DNA of 64,000 nucleotides, from contig NZ_QFZK01000006.1 in assembly GCF_003415675.1 (NCBI RefSeq), forward strand, positions 124,001-188,000, written 5' to 3'. The notes beneath the pieces are model-generated. The model saw only the letters and a list, made by a program, of their open reading frames with translations. It was not told the origin of the DNA and did not search any database. Made by a program: the position numbers and the translations under genes. The first letter of the stretch is position 1. Every line of letters starts with the position of its first letter. This document shows positions 34,370 to 42,846 of the stretch, piece after piece. The stretch comes from Rhodoferax lacus. GTDB taxonomy: Bacteria; Pseudomonadota; Gammaproteobacteria; Burkholderiales; Burkholderiaceae_C.

Positions 34370-34666
34370 TTAGTGAACCGTGGCGGCAGCGGCCGCTTCG
34401 ATTTCGTGGCGGTCTGCCGCGGCAAACAGGTCCTGGGCGAAGTCAGGGTCCTGGCTCTGGATGTCGGCGGCGTAGCTGCGCAGGGCTTCGGCTTCCTGGT
34501 AGGCCGTCTGAACCGGGCTGGCATCTGCTGCTGGCGAAAAAGTGTTGCGCACCAAGGCGCTGGCCAAATGCTTGAAAGCCACGGCGACTTCGCCCAAGGC
34601 GGCACCAATGCTGGGGCCTTGGTTTGCGGGCAGGGTGTTGAGGTTGAGTACGGATGAACTGGACAT
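34370..34666 (-). CDS. Small conserved-looking hypothetical protein
   Basis: Protein of 98 residues, acidic and alanine-rich, with no signal peptide, membrane span or recognised domain (MSSSSVLNLNTLPANQGPS at the start; EAEALRSYAADIQSQDPDFAQDLFAAADRHE near the end suggests helices). A near-perfect ribosome binding site, AGGAGGA at 34671-34677, precedes the ATG. A TATACT -10 box and two palindromes lie upstream. The strong initiation signals and regulated promoter argue that it is a real, controlled gene. The function is unknown. Confidence 0.7.
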   Translation of the reverse strand: MSSSSVLNLNTLPANQGPSIGAALGEVAVAFKHLASALVRNTFSPAADASPVQTAYQEAEALRSYAADIQSQDPDFAQDLFAAADRHEIEAAAAATVH

Positions 34667-34700
34667 GGGATCCTCCTAAAAAGTGATCATGTTGCAGTGC

Positions 34701-34743
34701 AGTATAGGGTTAACCCTAGACATTTGACTAGGGTTAACCCTAG
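34701..34743 (-). promoter_or_regulatory. Promoter with two perfect 14-bp palindromic operators
   Basis: TAGGGTTAACCCTA occurs at 34705-34718 and again at 34729-34742 (extending to 16 bp at 34728-34743), 24 bp centre to centre. On the minus strand the -10 box TATACT lies at 34701-34706, touching the nearer palindrome, and the other palindrome sits over the -35 region. This is the geometry of a repressor with two operators controlling the 98-residue protein gene. The regulator is unknown and not obviously encoded next door. Confidence 0.7.
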
Positions 34744-34798
34744 TACCCGTCGATTAAATGGGGAATTGGGTTGTAAGTTTGCAACAAGCTTTTTCAGC

Positions 34799-36043
34799 CT
34801 ACGCCTTGGGATGCAACTCGTCGCGCTGCGCCAGCGTGGGAAACAGCTTGAGCCACGCAGCGGCAACAACCATGGTGCCAATGCCGCCCGAGACCACCGA
34901 GACCACCGGCCCCCAGAGGGCGGCTACGGCGCCCGACTCGAACTCGCCCAGCTGGTTGGAGGCGCCAATGAAGATGGAGTTGACGGCCGACACGCGTCCG
35001 CGCATCTCGTTGGGGGTTTCCAGCTGCACCAGGGTGGAACGCATGACCACGCTCACCGCATCGGCAGCGCCGGTGACCACCAGTGCCAACAGGGACACAG
35101 TGAAGCTGCGTGAGAGGCCGAACACCACCGTGGCCAGGCCAAACACGGCCACGGCCAGCAAGAGCTTGTGGCCCACCTGGCGCTCCAGCGGCCAGCGCAC
35201 CAGCGCCAGCGACATGGCCAGTGCTCCCACGGCGGGTGCTGCGCGCAGCAGGCCCAAGCCTATGGGGCCGGTCTGCAGCAGGTCACGCGCGAAGATGGGC
35301 AAGAGGGCGGTGGCGCCGCCCAGCAGCACGGCAAACAGGTCCAGCGTGGTGGCGCCCAGAACCACCTTGCGATGCCAGACAAAGCGCACACCGGCCAGCA
35401 CGCTGTCCCAGCTGGTGGCCAGTTGCGGCGGCGTATGGTCATAGCGCACGGTCAGCCCCAGCACGCCGCCCACGATCAGCAGCATGGCACTCACGGCATA
35501 CACCGTGGCCGGGCCCAAGGTGTAGAGCACCCCGCCCAGGGCCGGGCCGCCAATGATGGCGGCCTGCATGGCGCTGGCGCTGATGGTCACCGCGCGCTGC
35601 AGCAGGGCGGGCGGCACCAGTTGCGGTGTGAGGGCCTGCTGCGCAGGCATCTGGAAGGCGCGCGCCATGCCCAAGAGCACCGAGATGCCGAGGATCAGCT
35701 CACGGCTGGTGAAGTGCCCATACAGCGCGGCCAGCAGGACGACAGCTGCCAGCGCCTGCGCGAACAGGCAGCAGGCAAAAATGCGGCCGCGGTGCATATG
35801 GTCGGCCACATGGCCAGCCGGCAGGGTCAGCAGCAGGGCGGGCACGAACTGGAACAGACCCACCAGGCCCAGGTCCCAGGCACTCGATGTGAGGTCGTAC
35901 ATGTTCCAGGCCAGTGCCACCATCAGCATCTGCGTGGCCGTGGTGCCGTTCAGCCTTGCCAGCCAGAAGCGCGCAAAGGCGCGGTGCGAAAACAGGTCGG
36001 CCAGGCTGTTGCCCGATGCCGTGGGCAGGGCCTCTGCCTGCAC
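34799..36043 (-). CDS. MFS exporter of the EntS-like (MFS_3) group
   Basis: Protein of 414 residues with about twelve hydrophobic spans. The N-terminal FSHRAFARFWLARLNGTTATQM segment and the cytoplasmic-loop GHVADHMHRGRIF match the MFS_3 group that includes the enterobactin exporter EntS. It starts with GTG 36043, overlapping the suhB stop by one base (TAGTG), so it is translationally coupled to suhB. The substrate is unknown; no siderophore genes are nearby, so an EntS-type role should not be assumed. Confidence 0.85.
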   Translation of the reverse strand: MQAEALPTASGNSLADLFSHRAFARFWLARLNGTTATQMLMVALAWNMYDLTSSAWDLGLVGLFQFVPALLLTLPAGHVADHMHRGRIFACCLFAQALAAVVLLAALYGHFTSRELILGISVLLGMARAFQMPAQQALTPQLVPPALLQRAVTISASAMQAAIIGGPALGGVLYTLGPATVYAVSAMLLIVGGVLGLTVRYDHTPPQLATSWDSVLAGVRFVWHRKVVLGATTLDLFAVLLGGATALLPIFARDLLQTGPIGLGLLRAAPAVGALAMSLALVRWPLERQVGHKLLLAVAVFGLATVVFGLSRSFTVSLLALVVTGAADAVSVVMRSTLVQLETPNEMRGRVSAVNSIFIGASNQLGEFESGAVAALWGPVVSVVSGGIGTMVVAAAWLKLFPTLAQRDELHPKA

Positions 36044-36972
36044 TACAGGGGCGCGGCGTCAGTTTCCGGGGCTGCGTCGGTGTCTGCCGGTGCATCCGCC
36101 TCTTGCTTCGCAGCAGGGCGCATGGTCAGGGTGCTTTGGCGCACAGCGGCCTTGTCACCGGCACTGGCAAACTTGCTGTACTTGCCCAGCACGCCCACCA
36201 GTTGGCCGTAGACGCGCGGGTTGCCGGCCATGCATTCCTGCTGGTCCAGAAAGTCCGACTCGCCAGAGAAGTTGCCCACCAGGCCACCGGCCTCGGTCAC
36301 CAGCAGGGAGCCAGCGGCTACGTCCCAGGGCTGCAGACCTTTTTCGAAGAAGGCATCGGTGTAGCCCGCAGCCACATAAGCCAAGTCGAGTGCGGCGGCA
36401 CCCGGGCGGCGCAATCCGGCGGTGCGGCGCATGACCTCGCCCATCATCACCAGGTACTGGTCGAAATCATCGCCTTCGCGGTAGGGGAAGCCGGTGGACA
36501 CCAGCGACTCTTTGAGCTGCGTGCGCTTGGAGACGCGCAGGCGGCGGTCGTTCAGAAAGGCGCCGCGGCCCTTGGTGGCGGTGAACAGGTCGTTGCGGGT
36601 GGGGTCATACACCACGGCTTGCTCGACCTTGCCACGCACAGCCAGTGCAATGCTCACGCAGTAGGTGGGCAGGCCATGGATGAAGTTGGTGGTGCCGTCC
36701 AGCGGATCGATGATCCAGACGAATTCGGAGTCGCGTGCGCCGTGCTGGTTGCCCGATTCTTCGGCCAGGATGCCGTGGCCGGGGTAGGCCTGCAGCAGGG
36801 TTTCTATGATCACGGCCTCTGCAGCCTGATCGACTTCGGTGACAAAGTCGTTGGCCTTCTTCTGGCTGACACGAACGGATTCGATGTCGAGTGCGGCGCG
36901 GTTGATGAGGGAACCGGCGGCGCGGGCAGCTTTGACAGCCACGTTGACCATGGGGTGCAGATTGAGTGACAT
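36043..36972 (-). CDS. suhB: Inositol monophosphatase family protein SuhB
   Basis: Protein of 309 residues with the metal-dependent phosphatase motifs [19 protein letters not shown] and [15 protein letters not shown]. It hydrolyses inositol-1-phosphate and, in SuhB orthologues, also takes part in rRNA transcription antitermination. The start MSLNLHPM at 36972 is the family start. The C-terminal 30 residues ([17 protein letters not shown]) are an acidic low-complexity tail not needed for the fold. It is divergent to trmJ, an arrangement common in Burkholderiales. Confidence 0.92.
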   Translation of the reverse strand: MSLNLHPMVNVAVKAARAAGSLINRAALDIESVRVSQKKANDFVTEVDQAAEAVIIETLLQAYPGHGILAEESGNQHGARDSEFVWIIDPLDGTTNFIHGLPTYCVSIALAVRGKVEQAVVYDPTRNDLFTATKGRGAFLNDRRLRVSKRTQLKESLVSTGFPYREGDDFDQYLVMMGEVMRRTAGLRRPGAAALDLAYVAAGYTDAFFEKGLQPWDVAAGSLLVTEAGGLVGNFSGESDFLDQQECMAGNPRVYGQLVGVLGKYSKFASAGDKAAVRQSTLTMRPAAKQEADAPADTDAAPETDAAPL

Positions 36973-37050
36973 AGATTGTGGGGGGAAGAACTGGGGAGAT
37001 GCCAACCCGGCGATGCAGGCGGCGACAATAGGTTCATTTTACCGGTTTCC

Positions 37051-37869
37051 ATGCAGACACGTTTCATACTTATTCAGACAAGCCACGCCGGCAACGTAGG
37101 CGCTGCGGCCCGGGCCATGAAAACCATGGGTTTTGATGACCTGGTGCTGGTGGCTCCGCGCTGGGCCAATGTGCTGCGCCGCGAGGAAACCATCCAGCGC
37201 GCCAGTGGCGCACTGGACGTGCTGGACAAGTGCCGCATTGTGGACACGCTGGACGAAGCCCTGGACGGCATGACGCACCTGTGCGCCACCGCCATGACGC
37301 CGCGTGACTTCGGCCCACCCACCACCACGCCACGCCCTCACTTTGCGCAACTGGTGGCTGACATGCAGGCCGCCCCAAGCGAGGCTGCCCAGCAAACCGG
37401 CGTGGCCTTTCTGTTTGGCTCCGAGCGCTTTGGCATGCGCAACGAAGACGTGTACCGCTGCCACACCTGCCTCTCCATTCCCAGCAACCCGCAGTTTGGT
37501 TCGCTCAATATCGGCGCAGCCCTGCAGGTGATTGCCTATGACTGGCGCCTGGCTCTGGGTGGCTTTGCCGATGCGCCGCCCCTGCCGCAAAGCTCAGCCA
37601 AGTTGGCGGATGCGGCGCAGGTCAGCGGCATGCTGGGTCACCTGGAGCAGGCTCTTGTGGCGCTGGAATTTCTGGACCCCGCTGCACCCAAGAAGCTGAT
37701 GCCGCGCCTCAATGCCTTGTTCAACCGCGCGGGTGTAACGCAGGAAGAAATCCACATTCTGCGCGGTATTGCCAAATCCATTCTGCAATTACCTAATGTG
37801 CAGCAGGCACCGCTTGCCAAGCCCACGCCCGACACATTGGCAAAGAGCCTCCCGGCAGAGCCACGCTGA
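37051..37869 (+). CDS. trmJ: tRNA (cytidine/uridine-2'-O)-methyltransferase TrmJ
   Basis: Protein of 272 residues of the SpoU (SPOUT) family: the N-terminal FILIQTSHAGNVGAAARAMKTMGF, the knot-forming VAFLFGSERFGMRNEDV and LSIPSNPQFGSLNIGAALQVIAYD. The C-terminal helical extension is typical of TrmJ, which 2'-O-methylates position 32 of several tRNAs. ATG 37051 is the family start. cysE follows after 22 bases on the same strand. Confidence 0.92.
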   Translation: MQTRFILIQTSHAGNVGAAARAMKTMGFDDLVLVAPRWANVLRREETIQRASGALDVLDKCRIVDTLDEALDGMTHLCATAMTPRDFGPPTTTPRPHFAQLVADMQAAPSEAAQQTGVAFLFGSERFGMRNEDVYRCHTCLSIPSNPQFGSLNIGAALQVIAYDWRLALGGFADAPPLPQSSAKLADAAQVSGMLGHLEQALVALEFLDPAAPKKLMPRLNALFNRAGVTQEEIHILRGIAKSILQLPNVQQAPLAKPTPDTLAKSLPAEPR

Positions 37870-37891
37870 CTCAGCGTTTAGACTAGACCGC

Positions 37892-38668
37892 ATGTTTAAT
37901 CGCCTACGCTCTGACATCCAATGCATTCTGGACCGCGACCCGGCCGCACGCAGCCGCTGGGAGGTGCTGACCTGCTATCCGGGTTTGCACGCCGTGCTGC
38001 TGCACCGCGTGGCCCATGGCTGCTGGATACGTGGCTTTTTGTGGTTGGGCCGTTTTATCTCGCACATCGCGCGCTTTCTCACCGGTATTGAAATCCACCC
38101 CGGTGCCAAGATCGGCAACCGCGTGTTCTTTGACCACGCCATGGGCACGGTGGTGGGCGAGACCGCAGAGATCGGCGACGGCTGCACGATTTACCAGGGC
38201 GTGACCCTGGGCGGCACCTCCCTCTACAAGGGCGCCAAGCGCCACCCCACGCTGGGCCGTGATGTGGTGGTGAGTGCGGGTGCCAAGGTGCTGGGTGGTT
38301 TTGAGGTGGGTGACGGCGCCAAGATCGGCAGCAATGCGGTGGTCATCAAGCCGGTGCCAGCAGGCGCTACGGCGGTGGGCATTCCGGCGCGCATTATCCA
38401 GACCAAGCCGGGGGAGAGCGCTGACGTGGCCGCACCCGATGGCAAGTTTTCTGCCTATGGCATCACCAAGGAAGACGATCCGCTAAGCCAGGCGCTGCAT
38501 GGTTTGGTGAACAACGCGGCCTCGCAGGATCACCAGATTACGCTCTTGTGGAAAGCCATTGAAACCCTGTCGGCCCACCGCGATATAAAGGGCGATTGCG
38601 TACCGGCCGATGCCGCCCGCACCGAATGCTTCGAGGCCGAAAAAATCAACCAGCTGGTGGGCGAATAG
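37892..38668 (+). CDS. cysE: Serine O-acetyltransferase
   Basis: Protein of 258 residues with the N-terminal helical SATase region and the left-handed beta-helix of hexapeptide repeats (GIEIHPGAKIGNRVFFDHAMGTVVGETAEIGDGC; GAKIGSNAVVIKPVPAGATAVGIPAR). It makes O-acetylserine from serine and acetyl-CoA, the first step of cysteine synthesis. The C-terminal tail beyond the helix is about 60 residues, longer than the short inhibitory tail of E. coli CysE. Its 3' end overlaps the convergent mog gene by 23 bases. Confidence 0.92.
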   Translation: MFNRLRSDIQCILDRDPAARSRWEVLTCYPGLHAVLLHRVAHGCWIRGFLWLGRFISHIARFLTGIEIHPGAKIGNRVFFDHAMGTVVGETAEIGDGCTIYQGVTLGGTSLYKGAKRHPTLGRDVVVSAGAKVLGGFEVGDGAKIGSNAVVIKPVPAGATAVGIPARIIQTKPGESADVAAPDGKFSAYGITKEDDPLSQALHGLVNNAASQDHQITLLWKAIETLSAHRDIKGDCVPADAARTECFEAEKINQLVGE

Positions 38669-39260
38669 GCTTCACAGCCGTCTTGGGGCGAAAGGCCTTG
38701 CAGACGCTGTCATCGGTTTCCAGGTACGGGCCGCCGATCAGGTCGATGCAGTAGGGTACGGCGGCAAAGATGCCCGCCACCTTGGGCCTGCCTTCTGCGT
38801 CCTTGAGCCCTTCCAGGATTTCGGCAATGGCGCGGGGCTGGCCCGGCAGGTTCATGATCAGCGTCTTGCCGCGAATCACCGCCACCTGGCGCGACAGAAT
38901 GGCCGTGGGCACAAACTCCAGGCTGATGCGGCGCATCTGCTCCCCAAAGCCAGGCATCTCCTTATCAGCTACTGCCAGCGTGGCCTCGGGGGTGACGTCG
39001 CGCAGCGCCGGGCCCGTGCCGCCGGTGGTCAGCACCAGGGCACAACCGGCATCCACCAGCTCGATCAGGGTCTGGCTGATGGTGGACAGATCGTCCGGAA
39101 TCAGGCGCGCCTCAAAGCTGATGGGGTTGGTCAGCGCACGGCCCATCCAGTCCCGCAGAGCAGGCAGGCCCTTGTCTTCATAGATACCGCTGGAGGCGCG
39201 GTCGCTGATGGAGACAATGCCGATGGTGATGGCCTCGGGGCCGGAGCTGGCTTCAGTCAT
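38646..39260 (-). CDS. mog: Molybdopterin adenylyltransferase
   Basis: Protein of 204 residues of the MoaB/Mog family with IGIVSISDRASSGIYEDKG, the nucleotide-loop LVLTTGGTGPALRDVTPEAT and IMNLPGQPRAI. It adenylates molybdopterin before molybdenum insertion. Length and the GxYEDKG form favour Mog over MoaB. It is relevant to the molybdoenzyme in the catabolic island, although it lies 17 kb away and is a general housekeeping gene. darP lies 36 bases upstream on the same strand. Confidence 0.9.
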   Translation of the reverse strand: MTEASSGPEAITIGIVSISDRASSGIYEDKGLPALRDWMGRALTNPISFEARLIPDDLSTISQTLIELVDAGCALVLTTGGTGPALRDVTPEATLAVADKEMPGFGEQMRRISLEFVPTAILSRQVAVIRGKTLIMNLPGQPRAIAEILEGLKDAEGRPKVAGIFAAVPYCIDLIGGPYLETDDSVCKAFRPKTAVKPIRPPAG

Positions 39261-39295
39261 GTACGTGCTTCTCGTGCGGTTCGGGGCGAGTCGTC

Positions 39296-39955
39296 TCAGG
39301 CGTCGGTGCCTGTGTAGCCTTCGTCGTCAGCCAGGCTGGGTTCGGGCTGCTCCTGCGCGGCAGTGAGTGCTTCGCGCACCAGTTGAAAAATATCGCGGTA
39401 GGCGCGGCCATGGCGCGGGGCCAGACCGGGCTTCTCGGGCTTGGCGTCCTTGCGGGCCTGTCGCACCAGGGCGCGCAGGTTCTGGCTGTCGGTGGAGGGG
39501 CTCAGGGTGATCCACTGGCCTAGGGCATCGTCATCGGCCACCAGGCGGTCGCGCCACTGCTCGGCCTGGTGCAGGAGCATGGTTTCCTTGGCGGAGGGCA
39601 TGTGCTGCTCTTCCAGGGCGGCACGGATTTCATCGTGCTTGCTGTCTTCGAGCTTGCGCATGAGCTTGCCGATGAACTGCATCTGGCGGCGTATGCCTTC
39701 GAAGTTGGTGATGCGCTTGCACTCAGCCACCGCATCCACCAGTTTCTCGGGCAGGTCCAGACGGGCCATGTAATCGGCGCGCAGGGTCAGCAGTTCCTCG
39801 CCGAGTTTTTGCAGCTCGGTGCTTTCGCGTTTGAGGTCGGTACGTGTGGCTTCGTCGGTGCCCTTGAGCTCGCGCTTGAATTCGAGATCGAGTGCGCTAC
39901 CCTCGGCGACGAAGAGGCCCCGGACGTAATAGCCCTTTTTTAGTTTGCGTGACAT
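39296..39955 (-). CDS. darP: Ribosome biogenesis factor DarP/YjgA (DUF615)
   Basis: Protein of 219 residues, highly charged and helical, matching DUF615: KRESTELQKLGEELLTL, RREGIRRQMQFIGKLMR-like segment (FEGIRRQMQFIGKLMR) and HGRAYRDIFQLVRE near the end. The family binds late 50S assembly intermediates. It is divergent to pmbA with 23 bases between starts, as in many proteobacteria. Confidence 0.9.
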   Translation of the reverse strand: MSRKLKKGYYVRGLFVAEGSALDLEFKRELKGTDEATRTDLKRESTELQKLGEELLTLRADYMARLDLPEKLVDAVAECKRITNFEGIRRQMQFIGKLMRKLEDSKHDEIRAALEEQHMPSAKETMLLHQAEQWRDRLVADDDALGQWITLSPSTDSQNLRALVRQARKDAKPEKPGLAPRHGRAYRDIFQLVREALTAAQEQPEPSLADDEGYTGTDA

Positions 39956-39978
39956 AGCCAGCTATCATAGCCGTCGCC

Positions 39979-41412
39979 ATGAAGAAACCCCCATCCATAC
40001 CCGCCGCCCCGTCCGCAAAGTCCCCCAGCACACTGAACGTGGCGGCCAAACCGTCCGACAGCGGCTTTGCCTACACCCTGCCGTTCTTTGAATCGTTGGT
40101 CGATATCGCCCTGGCCGAGGCCAAGAAGGCCGGAGCCACTGACGCCGGTGCCGAGGTGTCCGAGGGCTGTGGCCTGAGCGTGTCGGTGCGCAATGGCGAA
40201 CTGGAAAACGTGGAGCGCAACCGCGACAAGTCGCTGGGTGTGACCGTGTATGTGGGCCACCGCCGCGGCAATGCCAGCACCTCCGATTTTTCGCAGGCCG
40301 CCATCGCCCAAACCGTGCGCGCCGCCTATGACATCGCCCGCTTCACCGCCGAAGACACCTTTGCCAGCCTGCCCGATGAGGCCGACATGTCGCCCCTGGC
40401 AGACCGCAAGCGCGAGCTCGATCTGTTCCACCCCTGGTCGGTGACCAGCGAGCAGGCCGCCGAGTTGGCGCTGCAATGCGAAGCCGCCGCCCTGCGTGTG
40501 GACAAGCGCATCACCAACAGCGAGGGTGCAGCGGTATCGGCCCAGCAGTCGCAGTTCTTCAGCGCCCACACCCATGGTTTCCGGGGTGGTTATGCCACCT
40601 CGCGCCATTCGCTCTCGGTCTCACCGATTGCGGGCAAGGGCGACGACATGCAGCGCGACTCCTGGTACAGCTCGCAGCGCAAATCGTCCGACTTGGCCTC
40701 ACCCGAGGCGGTGGGCCGTTACGCCGCAGAGCGGGCCCTGAGCCGCCTGAAGGCGCGCAAGATTGCCACCGTGGAATGCCCGGTGCTGTTTGAGTCGCCG
40801 CTGGCGGCTGGCCTGTTGGGTACCTTTGTGCAGGCCGTGAGTGGCGGCGCACTGTACCGCAAGAGCACGTTTTTGCTGGACAGCATGGGCCGGCAGGTAT
40901 TTCCCAAGCACATCGACATTTTTGAAGACCCCTTTGTCATGGGCGGCAAGGGCAGTTCGCCCTTTGACGACGAAGGCGTGCGCGTGCAGGCCCGCCAGGT
41001 GCTTGAAGCGGGCAAGGTCCGTGGCTATTTCCTCAGCAGCTATTCGGCCCGCAAGCTGGGTATGCGCACCACCGGCAATGCCGGCGGCTCACACAACCTC
41101 ACCTTCACCTCGCGCCTGACCCAGCCGGGAGACGATCTGGACGCCATGCTGCAGCGCCTGGGAACCGGCCTGTTTGTCACCGAACTGATGGGGCAGGGCG
41201 TGAACTATGTCACCGGTGACTATTCGCGCGGCGCCAGCGGCTTCTGGGTGGAGAAGGGGCGCATCAAGTACCCGGTGCATGAGATCACGATTGCCGGGAA
41301 CATGAAGGCCATGTTCAAGGGCATCCTGGCTGTGGGTGCGGACACCTACAACTACGGAGCTAAAACCGTTGGCTCGGTGTTGATTGATAAGATGAAGGTG
41401 GCGGGGAGCTAG
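39979..41412 (+). CDS. pmbA: Metalloprotease-like protein PmbA/TldE
   Basis: Protein of 477 residues of the TldD/PmbA family: SVRNGELENVERNRDKSLGVTVYVGHRRGNAST at the N-terminal third, the central AAGLLGTFVQAVSGGALYRKSTFLLD and the C-terminal TGDYSRGASGFWVEKGRIKYPVHEITIAGN. PmbA (TldE) partners with TldD, which holds the catalytic HExxxH; that motif is absent here, as expected. The pair cleaves small peptides such as antitoxins and microcin precursors. tldD is not in the window. The N-terminal 25 residues are a low-complexity extension. Confidence 0.92.
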   Translation: MKKPPSIPAAPSAKSPSTLNVAAKPSDSGFAYTLPFFESLVDIALAEAKKAGATDAGAEVSEGCGLSVSVRNGELENVERNRDKSLGVTVYVGHRRGNASTSDFSQAAIAQTVRAAYDIARFTAEDTFASLPDEADMSPLADRKRELDLFHPWSVTSEQAAELALQCEAAALRVDKRITNSEGAAVSAQQSQFFSAHTHGFRGGYATSRHSLSVSPIAGKGDDMQRDSWYSSQRKSSDLASPEAVGRYAAERALSRLKARKIATVECPVLFESPLAAGLLGTFVQAVSGGALYRKSTFLLDSMGRQVFPKHIDIFEDPFVMGGKGSSPFDDEGVRVQARQVLEAGKVRGYFLSSYSARKLGMRTTGNAGGSHNLTFTSRLTQPGDDLDAMLQRLGTGLFVTELMGQGVNYVTGDYSRGASGFWVEKGRIKYPVHEITIAGNMKAMFKGILAVGADTYNYGAKTVGSVLIDKMKVAGS

Positions 41413-41846
41413 GTTTTTTTGTTTTTGAGTGGGGCTTTTCCCTGCGGGGCTTTTGTAGCCCCCCCTATCCCCCCCGCCCCTTTCGCCCCCGCCGGGGCGA
41501 AAGGGGAGCCAAAGCGGACAGCCGATTTGGTTGCCTCGCGCTGAAAACGTAATTACGAACGGGGCGTTGCCACTGCTATTGCTCGCCCAAAGCTCACGCG
41601 ACCAGTTCCGAGCGCCGGAGACAACCCTTGCGAATAGCGAATAGCGAATAGCCAATCGCGAAGCACCAACGTCAAAAAACCGATCCCGGTAAGCCGGTAG
41701 CCGAGGCGACGCAACCAAATCGGCTGTCCGCTTTAGGCACCCCTTACCCCGACGGGGGGTAAGGGGCGGGGGGGATGGGGGAGTCAAACCACAAAAGCCC
41801 CGCAGGAAATTACCTCACTGCCAAAGCCCAAAGCCTCAGCAATCCA
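41413..41846. repeat. Convergent gap filled by a 366-bp imperfect inverted-repeat element
   Basis: No gene is seen. Outer arms at 41441-41456 and 41791-41806 are perfect complements, and similarity continues inward through C-rich/G-rich tracts. Next come short hairpins built on CCCCTTTCGCCCC/GGGGCGAAAGGGG (about 41477-41506) and CCCCTTACCCC/GGGGTAAGGGG (about 41741-41766). Then comes a 24-base inverted repeat (41511-41534 with 41712-41735). The centre contains GCGAATA three times in a row (41630-41650). It probably works as a bidirectional terminator between pmbA and the GatB/YqeY gene. No transposase or target-site duplication is evident. Confidence 0.65.
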
Positions 41847-42293
41847 TCAGCCCGCGAGTGCAGTCTTCACAGCCGCCGATACAGCAGACATCTCCGCCTT
41901 GCCCGCCAAGCGCGTCTTCACCACCCCCATCACCTTCCCCATATCCCCAGGCCCGGAAGCTCCCAGCTCGGCAACAATGGCCCGCACTTCGACCAGCACT
42001 TCGTCTGCCGACATGCGCTGCGGCAAATAGGCCTGCAGCACCTTGATCTCGGCGGCTTCCTTGTCGGCCAGGTCCTGCCTTGCAGCGGACTCGAACGCGG
42101 CAATCGAGTCCTTGCGCTGCTTGATCAGCTTGTCCACCAGCGCCACCACGGCGGCGTCGTCCAGCACGATGCGTTCGTCCACTTCGCGCTGCTTGCAGGC
42201 GGCCAGCAGCAGGCGGATGGTGCCCAGGCGCTCGCTGTCCTTGGCGCGCATGGCGGTCTTCATGTCTTCGGTGATTTGGTCTTTGAGGGACAT
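41847..42293 (-). CDS. yqeY: GatB/YqeY domain protein
   Basis: Protein of 148 residues covering the YqeY family: MSLKDQITEDMKTAMRAKDSERLGTIRLLLAACKQREVDE-type start (seen as LKDQITEDMKTAMRAKD) and the C-terminal GDMGKVMGVVKTRLAG, related to the tRNA-binding tail domain of GatB. AGGAGA precedes ATG. It is downstream of rpsU on the same strand, a classic linkage, but the usual next genes dnaG and rpoD are absent because pmbA converges from the other side. The role is presumed to be tRNA or amidotransferase related. Confidence 0.9.
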   Translation of the reverse strand: MSLKDQITEDMKTAMRAKDSERLGTIRLLLAACKQREVDERIVLDDAAVVALVDKLIKQRKDSIAAFESAARQDLADKEAAEIKVLQAYLPQRMSADEVLVEVRAIVAELGASGPGDMGKVMGVVKTRLAGKAEMSAVSAAVKTALAG

Positions 42294-42424
42294 CGTGCTT
42301 CTCCTGATGGAATGCGGGACTCAGAATGACAAATGCCCGCCAGAGCGTCCCCAGGCGAGCATTTTTGGACCGTTTGGCTCTTGCGAGCCAGGCGGGCCGG
42401 AGGCTTGTGAGGGCCTCGTGTATG

Positions 42425-42473
42425 GAAACTTGGAACAGTTTCTTGGGCCGAAACTTAGAAAAGTTTCTTGGGC
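42425..42473 (-). repeat. Tandem 24-base duplication at the end of rpsU
   Basis: GAAACTTGGAACAGTTTCTTGGGC-like units at 42425-42448 and 42450-42473 agree at 22 of 24 bases (period 25). The second unit contains the rpsU stop codon and its last codons. Each unit is itself an inverted repeat (GAAACT/AGTTTC), giving two small hairpins at the 3' end of the message. Confidence 0.75.
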
Positions 42474-42667
42474 AATTGCATGCTGCGGATGCGCTTGTAG
42501 TTGCGCTTGACGGCCGCAGCCTTCTTGCGCTTGCGCTCTGCAGTGGGCTTCTCATAGAACTCGCGGGCGCGCAGGTCGGTGAGCAAACCGAGCTTTTCAA
42601 TGGTGCGCTTGAAGCGACGCAGGGCTACGTCAAAGGGTTCGTTTTCTTTTACACGGATCGTTGTCAT
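42455..42667 (-). CDS. rpsU: 30S ribosomal protein S21
   Basis: Protein of 70 residues, the standard S21 length, beginning [21 protein letters not shown] and ending in the basic [18 protein letters not shown]21 sits near the anti-Shine-Dalgarno end of 16S rRNA and aids initiation. The start at 42667 is fixed by the family alignment. A promoter lies about 130 bases upstream, leaving a long leader with a CCCGTC/GACGGG stem (42749-42754 with 42771-42776) that could have a regulatory role. Confidence 0.96.
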   Translation of the reverse strand: MTTIRVKENEPFDVALRRFKRTIEKLGLLTDLRAREFYEKPTAERKRKKAAAVKRNYKRIRSMQLPKKLF

Positions 42668-42797
42668 TACGTAATGAATTCCAGAATTGTGCTGCGCAAT
42701 GGTCACGGGGGAAGATCGGTGCCCCACACGCCTTGCTCAGCGGTATTTCCCGTCTTAACTAGTATTGGCCGACGGGGGAATGCCAAATTAGCCTGCC

Positions 42798-42828
42798 ATT
42801 ATAGCCTTTGCGTGCCTGCTATTGACAA
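42798..42828 (-). promoter_or_regulatory. Probable sigma-70 promoter for rpsU
   Basis: On the minus strand a perfect -10 box TATAAT lies at 42803-42798 and TTGTCA at 42828-42823, separated by 19 bases, slightly longer than optimal. It lies just beyond the 3' end of the upstream flavoprotein gene and gives an rpsU leader of roughly 125 bases. Confidence 0.6.
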
Positions 42829-42846
42829 GCCCGCATCCCAAATGCG

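Noticed and set aside
33926..34373. Small frames on both strands between cusA and the 98-residue protein gene
   Set aside because: They fall inside the paired hairpin elements, lack ribosome binding sites and show no protein-like composition.
36810..37099. Small frames overlapping the suhB/trmJ divergent region
   Set aside because: They are shadows of the two recognised genes, whose family starts leave a normal 78-base promoter gap.
41441..41806. An insertion sequence
   Set aside because: Inverted ends are present but there is no transposase frame and no obvious target-site duplication, so only a repeat element is claimed.
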